Assembly (NCBI GenBank): GCA_964446945.1 | Contig: CAYUQO010000009.1 | Coordinates: forward strand, 62,001 to 126,000 | Direction of reading: 5' to 3' | Origin: CAIYRG01 sp964446945 | Lineage (GTDB): Bacteria > Pseudomonadota > Alphaproteobacteria > Micropepsales > Micropepsaceae | Length of the DNA stretch: 64,000 nucleotides | Shown: one piece after another, positions 34,126 through 42,103 of the stretch | Layout of the letters: each line of letters begins with the position of its first letter | How positions within the stretch are numbered: position 1 is the stretch's first letter | Translations under genes and position numbers: made by a program | Notes under the pieces: model-generated | Seen by the model: the letters and a program-made list of their open reading frames with translations, nothing else | The model's database searches: none | Told to the model about the DNA's origin: nothing

Positions 34126-36789
34126 ATGGTGAAATGGGTATACGGGTTTGAAGCCGGACGTGCCGAAGGGCGCGCGGAGATGAAGAATCTTCTCGGCGGA
34201 AAGGGCGCCAATCTTGCGGAGATGAGCAATCTCGGCCTGCCGGTGCCGCCGGGATTCACCATTACCACCGAAGTCTGCACTTGGTTCTATCGCAACAATC
34301 GCAGTTATCCACAGGGGCTGAAGCAGGACGTCGAAGCGGCCCTGAAGCATGTCGGCGAACTGGTTGACGCCCGTTTTGGCGATGCCGACCGGCCATTGCT
34401 GGTCTCCGTCCGTTCGGGCGCGCGCGCATCCATGCCGGGAATGATGGATACGGTTTTGAATCTCGGCCTGAACGACAAGACGGTGCGGGGCCTCGCCAAA
34501 CAGACCGGCGACGAACGCTTTGCCTATGACGCCTATCGCCGCTTCATCCAGATGTATTCCGGCGTCGTGCTCGAAGTGGAGCATGCGCGGCTGGAGGAAA
34601 TTCTCGAAGCCGAAAAGGCGCAGAAAGGCGTCGAACTTGACACCGAACTTGATGCCGGTGATTGGAAGCGAATTGCCGGGCTGTACAAGGCCGAAGTGCA
34701 GAAGCTTCTCGGCCGTCCATTTCCCGACGATGTCCATGAGCAGTTGTGGGGCGCGATCGGCGCGGTGTTCGGCTCATGGTCGGGCGCACGCGCGAAAACT
34801 TATCGTCGCATCCACAATATCCCGGAGGACTGGGGCACTGCGGTCAATGTCCAGGCGATGGTATTCGGCAATCGCGGCGAAACATCCTGCACCGGGGTGG
34901 CGTTCACGCGTGATCCGTCGAACGGCGAACCCGCCCTCTACGGCGAATTTCTGATCAATGCCCAGGGAGAAGATGTGGTTGCAGGTATTCGCACACCGCA
35001 GTCGATTACACGCCGCGCCCGCGAGGCATCACGCTCGTCGCGCCCGTCCATGGAAGAGGCGATGCCGGAGGCGTTCGCAGAGTTGCGCCGCATCTCGGCC
35101 GGCCTGGAAAAGCATTACCGCGACATGCAGGACATGGAATTCACGGTCCAGGAGGGCCGGCTTTACATGCTGCAGACGCGGAACGGGAAGCGCACCGCGA
35201 AGGCGGCCCTGCGCATCGCAACCGATATGGCGCGCGATGGGCTGATCAGCCGGGATGAGGCACTGATGCGGGTCGATCCCGCCTCGCTCGACCAGATGCT
35301 GCATCCGATGCTCGATCCCTCGGCGGCCAAGGAGCTGATTGCCACGGGGCTGGCGGCCTCGCCGGGATCGGCTGCAGGCGAGATCGTGTTCACCGCCGAT
35401 GATGCCGAGCGCGCGTCGGCGAACGGACATGAGGTGATTCTGGTCCGGCTGGAAACCAGCCCCGAGGACATTCACGGCATGCATGCCGCGAAAGGCATTC
35501 TGACGGTCCGCGGCGGCATGACCAGTCATGCAGCGGTGGTCGCGCGCGGAATGGGACGGCCCTGCGTCACCGGTGCGGGCACGCTGAGGATCGATTCCGC
35601 GCGCGGACTGCTGATCGCCGGAAATGTCACGCTTGCACGCGGCGATCTCGTCACCATCGACGGCGCGGAAGGGAAGGTCTATCGCGGCCGCGTGCCGATG
35701 ATCCACCCGGAAATGACCCCTGAATTCGCGCTGCTGATGGAATGGGCGGACGCCCGCCGGCGGTTGAAAATACACACCAATGCCGACACGCCGCAGGACT
35801 GCGAAACCGCGAAAAAATTCGGCGCCGAAGGCGTCGGCCTGTGCCGGACCGAGCACATGTTTTTCGACGCGGACCGGATTCTTGCGGTCCGCGAAATGAT
35901 CCTGGCCGACGATCTTGCCGGCCGGCAGGCGGCGCTGACCAAACTGCTGCCGATGCAGCGTGGCGATTTTCTCGGCATCTTCCGGGTGATGGAGGATCGT
36001 CCAGTGACGATCCGGTTGCTCGATCCGCCGCTGCACGAATTCATTCCGCATACAGATGACGAGATTGCGGAGGTTGCCCGGGCCGCGAGCGCCGATCCGC
36101 AGAAGCTGCGGGCGCGCGCGATCGCTCTCGCGGAAGCCAATCCAATGCTCGGTCATCGCGGCTGCCGCCTCGGGATTACCTTTCCGGAAATCTATGAGAT
36201 GCAGGCACGCGCCATTTTCGAGGCCGCGATCCAGGCGGAGCGCAAGACCGGAAAGCCTGTCCACCTGGAAGTCATGATTCCGCTGGTCGGATTCACCACC
36301 GAACTCGACTTCCTGGCTGAGCGCATCGCCGCGGTGGCCGGTCTGGTAGAAAAGGAAACCGGAAAAAAGCCGGAATATTTGATTGGAACAATGATCGAAT
36401 TGCCGCGAGCCGCGTTAATGGCGGAACGGCTTGCGCAGACCGCTGAGTTCTTCAGCTTCGGAACCAACGATCTGACGCAGACAACGCTTGGTGTCTCGCG
36501 CGACGATGCGGGATCGTTTCTGGGCGACTATCTGGCACGCGGAATACTGGAGCAGGATCCGTTCGTCAGCATCGATTTGGAAGGTGTCGGCGAACTGGTG
36601 CGGATCGCGGTCGAACGCGGCCGCCGTGGCAGGGCGGACATAAAACTCGGGATCTGCGGCGAACATGGCGGCGATCCCGCAACAATACGCTTTTGTCATG
36701 AGACGGGACTCGACTACGTGTCCTGTTCGCCTTTCCGCGTTCCTGTGGCGCGTCTGGCCGCAGCGCAGGCTGCAATTAACCTTCCTTAA
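34126..36789 (+). CDS. ppdK: Pyruvate, phosphate dikinase
   Basis: The 887-residue enzyme interconverts pyruvate, ATP and phosphate with phosphoenolpyruvate, AMP and pyrophosphate. Domain order is complete: N-terminal ATP-grasp (LLGGKGANLAEM, SVRSGARASMPGMMDTVLNLG), the central phosphohistidine domain (TVRGGMTSHAAVVARGMG with the catalytic His), and the C-terminal PEP/pyruvate barrel (GTNDLTQTTLG, GICGEHGGDP with the catalytic Cys). ATG at 34126 matches the family N-terminus; the open frame upstream overlaps glyS in another phase. No regulator gene is adjacent. Confidence 0.97.
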   Translation: MVKWVYGFEAGRAEGRAEMKNLLGGKGANLAEMSNLGLPVPPGFTITTEVCTWFYRNNRSYPQGLKQDVEAALKHVGELVDARFGDADRPLLVSVRSGARASMPGMMDTVLNLGLNDKTVRGLAKQTGDERFAYDAYRRFIQMYSGVVLEVEHARLEEILEAEKAQKGVELDTELDAGDWKRIAGLYKAEVQKLLGRPFPDDVHEQLWGAIGAVFGSWSGARAKTYRRIHNIPEDWGTAVNVQAMVFGNRGETSCTGVAFTRDPSNGEPALYGEFLINAQGEDVVAGIRTPQSITRRAREASRSSRPSMEEAMPEAFAELRRISAGLEKHYRDMQDMEFTVQEGRLYMLQTRNGKRTAKAALRIATDMARDGLISRDEALMRVDPASLDQMLHPMLDPSAAKELIATGLAASPGSAAGEIVFTADDAERASANGHEVILVRLETSPEDIHGMHAAKGILTVRGGMTSHAAVVARGMGRPCVTGAGTLRIDSARGLLIAGNVTLARGDLVTIDGAEGKVYRGRVPMIHPEMTPEFALLMEWADARRRLKIHTNADTPQDCETAKKFGAEGVGLCRTEHMFFDADRILAVREMILADDLAGRQAALTKLLPMQRGDFLGIFRVMEDRPVTIRLLDPPLHEFIPHTDDEIAEVARAASADPQKLRARAIALAEANPMLGHRGCRLGITFPEIYEMQARAIFEAAIQAERKTGKPVHLEVMIPLVGFTTELDFLAERIAAVAGLVEKETGKKPEYLIGTMIELPRAALMAERLAQTAEFFSFGTNDLTQTTLGVSRDDAGSFLGDYLARGILEQDPFVSIDLEGVGELVRIAVERGRRGRADIKLGICGEHGGDPATIRFCHETGLDYVSCSPFRVPVARLAAAQAAINLP

Positions 36790-36825
36790 TCGCCACACAG
36801 GTTAATCCGTATAAAGACCTTTACA

Positions 36826-36846
36826 TTCGTGACGCCGAGTCACGAA
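36826..36846. promoter_or_regulatory. Perfect inverted repeat, first of a pair
   Basis: TTCGTGAC-N5-GTCACGAA is an exact 8-bp inverted repeat in the 200-bp gap before the SleB-type gene. The core TGACGCCG(A/C)GTCA recurs at 36889. Possibly an operator, or a hairpin in the leader. Confidence 0.5.
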
Positions 36847-36886
36847 CGCAAAAACCATTTGTATTCCGTACAGTGACGTTTGGTTC

Positions 36887-36903
36887 CATGACGCCGCGTC
36901 ATG
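36887..36903. promoter_or_regulatory. Inverted repeat, second of a pair
   Basis: CATGAC-N5-GTCATG shares spacing, spacer and TGAC..GTCA core with the repeat at 36826, 59 bp away. A T-rich stretch follows (36912-36919), so it could also serve as a weak ppdK terminator. It ends 18 bases before a TTGACG -35 box. Confidence 0.5.
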
Positions 36904-36920
36904 AATGTTTAGTTTTTTTG

Positions 36921-36948
36921 TTGACGATCCGTAAACCCCTTGTTAGCT
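36921..36948 (+). promoter_or_regulatory. Candidate housekeeping promoter of the SleB gene
   Basis: TTGACG (36921-36926), 16 bases, then TTAGCT (36943-36948). The -35 box is good and the -10 box poor. The spacing fits an ATG at 36992. Confidence 0.35.
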
Positions 36949-36991
36949 GAATCCCATGAGGTGGGACGAAAATCGTGCTCGGAGTAAAAGC

Positions 36992-37762
36992 ATGATCGAT
37001 CGAGTAGAGATGGCCCACCGCCGGGCCGACTGCGTACTGAACTACACGGCGGCAATCGTGTTGACTGGTCTGGTGATCTGGACGAAGTATGATCAGCACA
37101 CGGTTAATCTTCCTACTGATTTTGCGTTTTCAAATCTGCCTGCTGAGTTTTCATTGTCAGTTCCGGACGCTGTGACGGTGACCCCGATTGCGGCGGCATT
37201 TGCGCCCAACCGCTCACTCGCCCAGGCGGACCAGTCCGAGTGCCTGGCGGAAGTGCTTTATTACGAGGCACGCGGCGAGGGCGTCGAAGGCGAAAAGGCC
37301 GTTGCGGAAGTCGTGCTTCAGCGCACGCGGGATGCCTATTATCCGCACACGATTTGCGGGGTGGTCTACGAAGGAGTGCAGCCGGACAGGAAGGATTGTC
37401 AGTTCTCGTTTGCCTGTGACGGCGCCCTGCGCAAGCCTAAGGAACGCGGCACCTGGCAGCATGTACGTATACTTGCGGACAAAATCCTGACCGGCGCCGT
37501 CAAGCTGGCGGGCGAAACCGGCCATGCCATTTCCTACCACAGCGTCGATGTCGATCCGGCCTGGGCGGATGAGATGATCGAGACGACCCAGATCGGAAAT
37601 CACATTTTTTACCGCCGGGATCCAAACCGGTTCACGGCTGTGAACTCTGAGCCGCAACGCCAGGCGGATAATGAGCCGCAAAAGATCAGCGACGTTACGG
37701 ACGGATCAAAGGAAGTCCATTCCGAGGTCCAGACTGCGGACGCTGTGGGTCAGGGCGCCTGA
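36992..37762 (+). CDS. SleB-type cell-wall hydrolase, membrane-anchored
   Basis: The 256-residue protein has one N-terminal membrane span (about 15-34, NYTAAIVLTGLVIW). A hydrolase-2 (SleB/CwlJ) domain follows (about 88-205). The catalytic Glu lies in VLYYEARGEG; AVAEVVLQRTRDAYYP, CGVVYEG and CQFSFACDG are family blocks. It likely cleaves peptidoglycan in the periplasm during growth or division. ATG at 36992 has GGAG seven bases before it; ATG at 36956 lacks one. The hydrophilic tail (about 210-256) overlaps the convergent nadC gene by 57 bases, an unusually long overlap. Confidence 0.88.
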   Translation: MIDRVEMAHRRADCVLNYTAAIVLTGLVIWTKYDQHTVNLPTDFAFSNLPAEFSLSVPDAVTVTPIAAAFAPNRSLAQADQSECLAEVLYYEARGEGVEGEKAVAEVVLQRTRDAYYPHTICGVVYEGVQPDRKDCQFSFACDGALRKPKERGTWQHVRILADKILTGAVKLAGETGHAISYHSVDVDPAWADEMIETTQIGNHIFYRRDPNRFTAVNSEPQRQADNEPQKISDVTDGSKEVHSEVQTADAVGQGA

Positions 37763-38569
37763 GGAAATAAAATCCACGCCCGTTTCCGCGATTGCTCGAA
37801 CGCGTTCGGCGGTGATACCGCCGGACGCTTCGAGTTTGGCGCGTCCGCGCGTCATTTCCACCGCCTGGCGCATCACCTCAACGGACATGTTGTCGAGCAG
37901 GATGGCATCGAATCCGAGGGCGAGCGCTTCACCGAGCTGGTCGAGCGTGTCGACTTCAACCTCGACTTTCACCAGCGGCCCGAGCTGGGTTTTGAGGCGC
38001 GACATCACCGGGCCGAGCCCGCCTGCGGCGGCGATGTGATTGTCCTTGACCAGAATGGCGTCGTCGAGCCCGAAGCGGTGATTGAGGCCACCGCCGCAGC
38101 GCACCGCGTATTTCTGGAGCAGACGCAGGCCCGGAATCGTTTTCCGTGTACAGATGACCCTGGCCTGTGTTCCTGCAATTCGCCTGACCAGGGTATTGGT
38201 CGACGTGGCGACGCCAGAAAGATGGCCGAGGAAATTCAGCGCCACGCGCTCCGCGGTGAGAATGGCGCGCGCCGGACCTTCCAGAGCGGCAACCGCCATA
38301 CCGGCCGACGCCGGTTCGCCGTCGCGCAGGTGGCATTGAATCCGCACGCCAGGATCAATCAACCGGAAGGCGATTTCGGCGGCCACAAGACCCGACACCA
38401 CGCCGTCCTCGCGCGCCGCGATGACGGCCCGCGCCGCGCGGCCGGAGGGTATCAGGATGTCCGTTGTCAGATCGCCGGCGCGGCCGAGATCCTCTTCCAG
38501 CGCGCGCCGTACGATCGGTTCAATCAGCAGCGGATGAGGCGCCCCGGCCGAAGAGTCAGGCGGCAGCAC
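37706..38569 (-). CDS. nadC: Quinolinate phosphoribosyltransferase
   Basis: The 287-residue enzyme converts quinolinate and PRPP to nicotinate mononucleotide. Substrate-binding arginines are in RVICTRKTIPGLRLLQKYAVRCGGGLNHRFGLDD, and LEASGGITAERVRAIAETGVDFIS closes the barrel. ATG at 38569 overlaps nadA by 14 bases, so nadA and nadC are coupled. No nadB lies between or beside them. Control by NadQ through the nadA promoter is inferred. Confidence 0.96.
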   Translation of the reverse strand: MLPPDSSAGAPHPLLIEPIVRRALEEDLGRAGDLTTDILIPSGRAARAVIAAREDGVVSGLVAAEIAFRLIDPGVRIQCHLRDGEPASAGMAVAALEGPARAILTAERVALNFLGHLSGVATSTNTLVRRIAGTQARVICTRKTIPGLRLLQKYAVRCGGGLNHRFGLDDAILVKDNHIAAAGGLGPVMSRLKTQLGPLVKVEVEVDTLDQLGEALALGFDAILLDNMSVEVMRQAVEMTRGRAKLEASGGITAERVRAIAETGVDFISSGALTHSVRSLDLGMDFL

Positions 38570-39590
38570 GGCGCTGCGCCTTCGGACGGACTTTCAACAT
38601 GGCCTCCACCGCGGCTCTGGCGCGCACCGAAACCAGCGGATCAACCGTGATTTCGATCGTCTCGGTCTCCAGGGCCTGAAGAATGCCGGCCAGCGTTACC
38701 CGCTTCATGTGCGGGCAGAGATTGCAGGGGCGGATGAATTCCACCGATGGCGCCTCCACGGCGAGATTATCACTCATCGAGCATTCCGTGATGAGGGCGA
38801 CGCGGGCTGGTTTTTTGCCGGTGATGTAATTTCCCATGGCGGCAGTCGAACCCGCAAAATCCGCCTCCGCAATGACTTCCGGCGGGCATTCCGGATGGGC
38901 GAGCACGACGACGTCCGGATGTGCAGAGCGTAGCTGATGGATATCGGCTGCGGAAAACCGCTCATGGACTTCGCAATGGCCGCTCCAGGTGATGATATTC
39001 ACCGGGGTTTGCGCGGCAACGTTGCGGGCCAGATATTCGTCGGGCAGCATGATGACGGAATCGACGCCTTTTTCGGCGGCTATGAATTCGACCACATCCG
39101 CTGCATTGGCGGATGTGCAGCAGATGTCCGATTCCGCCTTCACTTCGGCCGATGTATTCACATAGGCGACGACCGGAAGGCCGGGATTGGCGCGCCTGAG
39201 AGCCCGAACATCTTTGGCCGTGATAGAGGAGGCGAGCGAGCAGCCGGCGCGTTCATCGGAAATCAGGACCTTTTTGTCCGGCGACAGCACCTTTGCCGTC
39301 TCTGCCATGAAGCGCACGCCCGCCTGGACAATGATGGCGGCGTCTGTTTTGGCCGCTTCGCGGGCCAGTTGCAGCGAGTCACCGACGAAGTCGGCGACGC
39401 ACTGGTAAATCTCGGGCGTCATGTAGTTGTGCGCGAGAATGACGGCATGTTTCTCGCGCTTCAGTCGATTGATCGCGGAAACATAGGGCGCGAATACCGG
39501 CCACTCGATTGCGGGAATGACTCGTTTGACCCGTTCGAAAAGCGGGGCCGTTTCGGCAGCGACTTGGGGAGTGTAGGAGAACTGGGCCAT
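38556..39590 (-). CDS. nadA: Quinolinate synthase
   Basis: The 344-residue 4Fe-4S enzyme condenses iminoaspartate with dihydroxyacetone phosphate to quinolinate. Cluster cysteines are seen in DERAGCSLAS, in SDICCTSANA and in PCNLCPHMKR. AHNYMTPEIYQ and HPECPPEV are also present. Length is typical of the A-type. ATG at 39590 has no strong ribosome-binding site; a NadQ-like inverted repeat occupies bases 6-24 upstream of the start, so a bound regulator could block the leader. Confidence 0.96.
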   Translation of the reverse strand: MAQFSYTPQVAAETAPLFERVKRVIPAIEWPVFAPYVSAINRLKREKHAVILAHNYMTPEIYQCVADFVGDSLQLAREAAKTDAAIIVQAGVRFMAETAKVLSPDKKVLISDERAGCSLASSITAKDVRALRRANPGLPVVAYVNTSAEVKAESDICCTSANAADVVEFIAAEKGVDSVIMLPDEYLARNVAAQTPVNIITWSGHCEVHERFSAADIHQLRSAHPDVVVLAHPECPPEVIAEADFAGSTAAMGNYITGKKPARVALITECSMSDNLAVEAPSVEFIRPCNLCPHMKRVTLAGILQALETETIEITVDPLVSVRARAAVEAMLKVRPKAQRRAAA

Positions 39591-39595
39591 GGTGT

Positions 39596-39614
39596 TATGC
39601 TCGAAGTGAGTATA
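39596..39614. promoter_or_regulatory. NadQ-like operator, proximal
   Basis: TATGCTC-N5-GAGTATA is a 7-bp inverted repeat with one mismatch, directly before the nadA start codon. The same half-sites with identical 5-bp spacing recur at 39665. Position next to the nadQ gene supports assignment as its operator. Confidence 0.65.
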
Positions 39615-39664
39615 TTCTGTTGATCAAAAAAAGCCGCGACGCGACCGGCGGCAGACCAAGTTAA

Positions 39665-39683
39665 TATGCTTCTCCTGAGTATA
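39665..39683. promoter_or_regulatory. NadQ-like operator, distal
   Basis: TATGCTT-N5-GAGTATA matches the proximal site in 13 of 14 half-site bases and in spacing, 69 bp away. It lies three bases beyond the nadQ stop codon, so the two sites bracket the nadA promoter region. Confidence 0.6.
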
Positions 39684-39686
39684 ACG

Positions 39687-40745
39687 TCAAGGCTGCGTCC
39701 GGATGGCACGGCCAAAGCCGTAGCGCACGCCTGGGGCAGGGCGCTCCCTCAAGACTTCCCTGCGAAAGCGGAATTGCTCTGCTGGCCGCCCTCCGGTTTT
39801 GTGGGACATACGTCCGGTCCGCTCGACGAGGCCTTGGGCCTCTACCAGTCGGCGAAAATTCTGCTTGTGCAGCCTGACGCCTGACAGCGCCTCGACGGTC
39901 CGCTGGAGCTCCAGCAGGGTGAATTCGCCGGACATGAGCTCAAACACCACCGGCCGGTATTTGATTTTTCCCCGCAACCTCCCCATTGCGGTGGCGAGTA
40001 TCCGGCGGTGGTCGAACACCATGCTGAGTCCCAGCGGCCCAATGGCTCCGCTGGAAGGAACTGCACCCCGATCCCGCTGTGCCTCGACGACCAGCCCAGC
40101 TTCATAGAGGAGCTCGTAACGTTCGAGCACCTTTTCTTCGTCCCAGCCGCTGGCGCCATCACCGAAGCACAGACGGATGCGGTCATTCCGGATCGCCCGC
40201 ATTTCGGGGCTGGGTGCTGCGTCGGCGAATTGCCGCAAACTCGGAATGAGTTGCGACGCGATCATGGGCGGAGCGCCTTCGCGCCAATCCTCCCATGGAA
40301 AGAACGTGTACCAATCGCGCCACAGCACGCCTGCACGCTCCAGTGGGGTGCGGGTGAGTGCGAGATAGCCGACGGACACAACGCGGGGGCCTTCGCCGGT
40401 GCGCGCCAAATGCCGGCCGCGATCGCCAAACGTATAAAGCTGTTCGACATAGCCGAGCTGCACGCCGGTCTGTTCCTGAACCCAGTTGCGCAGGCCCGAT
40501 TCCAGAGTGCGGTGCGACAGCGGGTCGAAATTGCCGAACGGGAGCGCATCGGCGACCTGTTCTTTTTGATTCCGCCCCGATGCGCCTGTCGCCGTAGCGG
40601 CTGGGGCGCGATGGACGACCAGCACGCGTGGACGCTCCTCCTGCACGGAAACAATTGCCGCAGAAAGTCCGATCAGGACCATCTGTTCACCGGCGGTGTG
40701 ATCCGCGGCATCGAGCTGGCCGAAATTCCTTGCGGCGCCGGTCAT
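39687..40745 (-). CDS. nadQ: NadQ-type Nudix-related transcriptional regulator
   Basis: The 352-residue protein combines an N-terminal Nudix-like domain (about 20-170) and a C-terminal winged helix (about 245-340, with FTLLELQRTVEALSGVRLHKQNFRRLVEAQGLV). The Nudix box is degenerate: RNWVQEQTG stands where REXXEEXG is expected, so it should sense a nucleotide, not hydrolyse it. This is the architecture of NrtR and the alphaproteobacterial NadQ (COG4111), regulators of NAD synthesis. It is directly upstream of nadA-nadC on the same strand with two operator-like repeats. Its ATG overlaps the phosphatase stop as ATGA. Confidence 0.88.
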   Translation of the reverse strand: MTGAARNFGQLDAADHTAGEQMVLIGLSAAIVSVQEERPRVLVVHRAPAATATGASGRNQKEQVADALPFGNFDPLSHRTLESGLRNWVQEQTGVQLGYVEQLYTFGDRGRHLARTGEGPRVVSVGYLALTRTPLERAGVLWRDWYTFFPWEDWREGAPPMIASQLIPSLRQFADAAPSPEMRAIRNDRIRLCFGDGASGWDEEKVLERYELLYEAGLVVEAQRDRGAVPSSGAIGPLGLSMVFDHRRILATAMGRLRGKIKYRPVVFELMSGEFTLLELQRTVEALSGVRLHKQNFRRLVEAQGLVERTGRMSHKTGGRPAEQFRFRREVLRERPAPGVRYGFGRAIRTQP

Positions 40746-41263
40746 GCCCCTTCCGTACCAAGCGGAATTTCGACCACTTCGCCCTCGACTGCGGCCACTG
40801 CCGGCGGCATGGATTCAATGGCCGAGACCATCCGGCCCTGCCGCGCGAGCAGAGAATCGGCGTGACGGATCATAAGCCGGTTCGGCTGGGCATGTGGTGC
40901 ATAAAACTGGAGCGTTTGCGCCAACTGGTACTCGTCGGCTGAAGCGTTCAGATCACACAGCAGAATATATGCGGCAGCGGTCGAGCGGCTGATCCCGGCC
41001 CAGCAATGGATCAAAATCGGCGCGGATCGATTCCAGTTTCGGGTAAAGCCCAAAAGGCTGGAGATGTGACTGTGGTCCGGACAAACGATCCCGTCACTCG
41101 CTTCCGTGACGTCGTGGACGGACAGCCGCAAATGACACTCGGGCCGGATCGCCTCCGGCGTTTGCACTTGCGGCTCCACCATGAGGGATACCAGGTGTGA
41201 AGGCCGGTAGCGGCGGACCGTGGCTTCGATGGCCGAATAAGGCGATATCAGAACAGCGCTCAT
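40742..41263 (-). CDS. Predicted protein tyrosine phosphatase (COG5350-like)
   Basis: The 173-residue cytoplasmic protein has the Cys-based phosphatase loop HCWAGISRS (His86, Cys87, Arg93, Ser94), with a general-acid Asp candidate in VHDVTEAS (Asp51). Size and layout fit small dual-specificity phosphatases of the COG5350 type. The substrate is unknown. It overlaps nadQ by four bases (ATGA), so the two are translated together, which suggests a functional link to NAD control or simple operon economy. ATG at 41263 is chosen over the longer frame to 41335, which lacks similarity. Confidence 0.82.
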   Translation of the reverse strand: MSAVLISPYSAIEATVRRYRPSHLVSLMVEPQVQTPEAIRPECHLRLSVHDVTEASDGIVCPDHSHISSLLGFTRNWNRSAPILIHCWAGISRSTAAAYILLCDLNASADEYQLAQTLQFYAPHAQPNRLMIRHADSLLARQGRMVSAIESMPPAVAAVEGEVVEIPLGTEGA

Positions 41264-41347
41264 GACGCGGGATTTTCTGGTGCACTCCATAACAAGGCAA
41301 ATGGAATTCGCTGCCTCGTGGCGTTCAGCGCGCAACTGCGCGTGAGC

Positions 41348-41392
41348 CCGGAGCGCTTTTTAGCTGTTCTTCGAATCGCTAAAGCGCTCCGG
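41348..41392 (-). terminator. Long hairpin after the HD-domain gene
   Basis: CCGGAGCGCTTTTTAGC pairs with GCTAAAGCGCTCCGG (15 bp, two-base bulge, 13-base loop). It lies downstream of the HD-domain gene and upstream of the phosphatase gene, separating the two units. There is no clear U-run, so it could also be a repeat. It recalls the AGAGC-type palindromes found between rhizobial genes. Confidence 0.55.
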
Positions 41393-41451
41393 CCTTTTGT
41401 AATTGCCGCATTTTCTGCGCCGAACCGGCAGCCACTTCGGCGGAAAATGCT

Positions 41452-42045
41452 TCAGAGCCCTGCCGACAAGCGGTGGAAGCGGTCAAGATACGCCACTTCG
41501 GCTTCCGGCGCGGGCAGGGGGAGAAGCCGCGGCGCCGATACTGATCTCGGCGTGCCGAAGAAATTCGCAGCTTCCGCCCGTGAGAAGCCGGCAAGCTGCG
41601 TCGCCTCAAAGAATGCCGACAGGCGATCGGCCCGCTTGATCAGCGCGGTGTCAGCGGCAGCGATTTCCGCCGCCAGTCCAAACCGGAGATGGATCGCGCT
41701 CAACAGGCGATTTTCAAAACCTTTATAATCCAGCCCAATCGCGGCTTTGAACGGGCTGATCAGGTCGCCGATGACGTATTCGGCCGAGTCGTGCAGCAGC
41801 GCGGCGAGCCGCAAGGGCACGCCACATTTGGGCTTGAGTTCATGGACAAACCGTTCGACGAGCAGACAATGCTGAGCGACGGAGAAGGCGTGGTCGCCTC
41901 TGGTTTGGCCATTCCAGCGTGCGACGCGTGCCAGACCATGCGCAATGTCTTCGATCTCGATATCGAGCGGCGAGGGATCGAGCAGATCAAGGCGACGGCC
42001 ACTGAGCATTCGCTGCCAGGCACGGCGGTCATTGCTGGGCGGCAT
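41452..42045 (-). CDS. HD-domain phosphohydrolase (YfbR-like)
   Basis: The 197-residue protein has an HD metal-binding site: His in SVAQHCLLVE, LLHDSAEYVIGDLISPFK with the HD pair, and a distal Asp in IKRADRLSAFFEA. This resembles the YfbR/HDDC2 5'-deoxynucleotidase group, which dephosphorylates nucleotides. The SGRRLDLLDPSPLDIEIEDIAHGLAR N-terminus is a recurring alphaproteobacterial form. Exact substrate unknown. It is transcribed away from the universal stress protein gene, with a 58-bp gap. Confidence 0.85.
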   Translation of the reverse strand: MPPSNDRRAWQRMLSGRRLDLLDPSPLDIEIEDIAHGLARVARWNGQTRGDHAFSVAQHCLLVERFVHELKPKCGVPLRLAALLHDSAEYVIGDLISPFKAAIGLDYKGFENRLLSAIHLRFGLAAEIAAADTALIKRADRLSAFFEATQLAGFSRAEAANFFGTPRSVSAPRLLPLPAPEAEVAYLDRFHRLSAGL

Positions 42046-42103
42046 CAGGTTTGCCTCAAACGCTTGCAGTGGGCTTTAATAAGGAGCTTCAGCCGAGGTT
42101 GTC

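Noticed and set aside
35029..36264. 411-codon minus-strand frame
   Set aside because: Antisense to the ppdK catalytic domains and without any recognisable motif.
36774..36792. CtrA box at the end of ppdK (TTAACC..TTAA)
   Set aside because: Half-sites are six bases apart, not seven, and one lies within coding sequence; match too weak.
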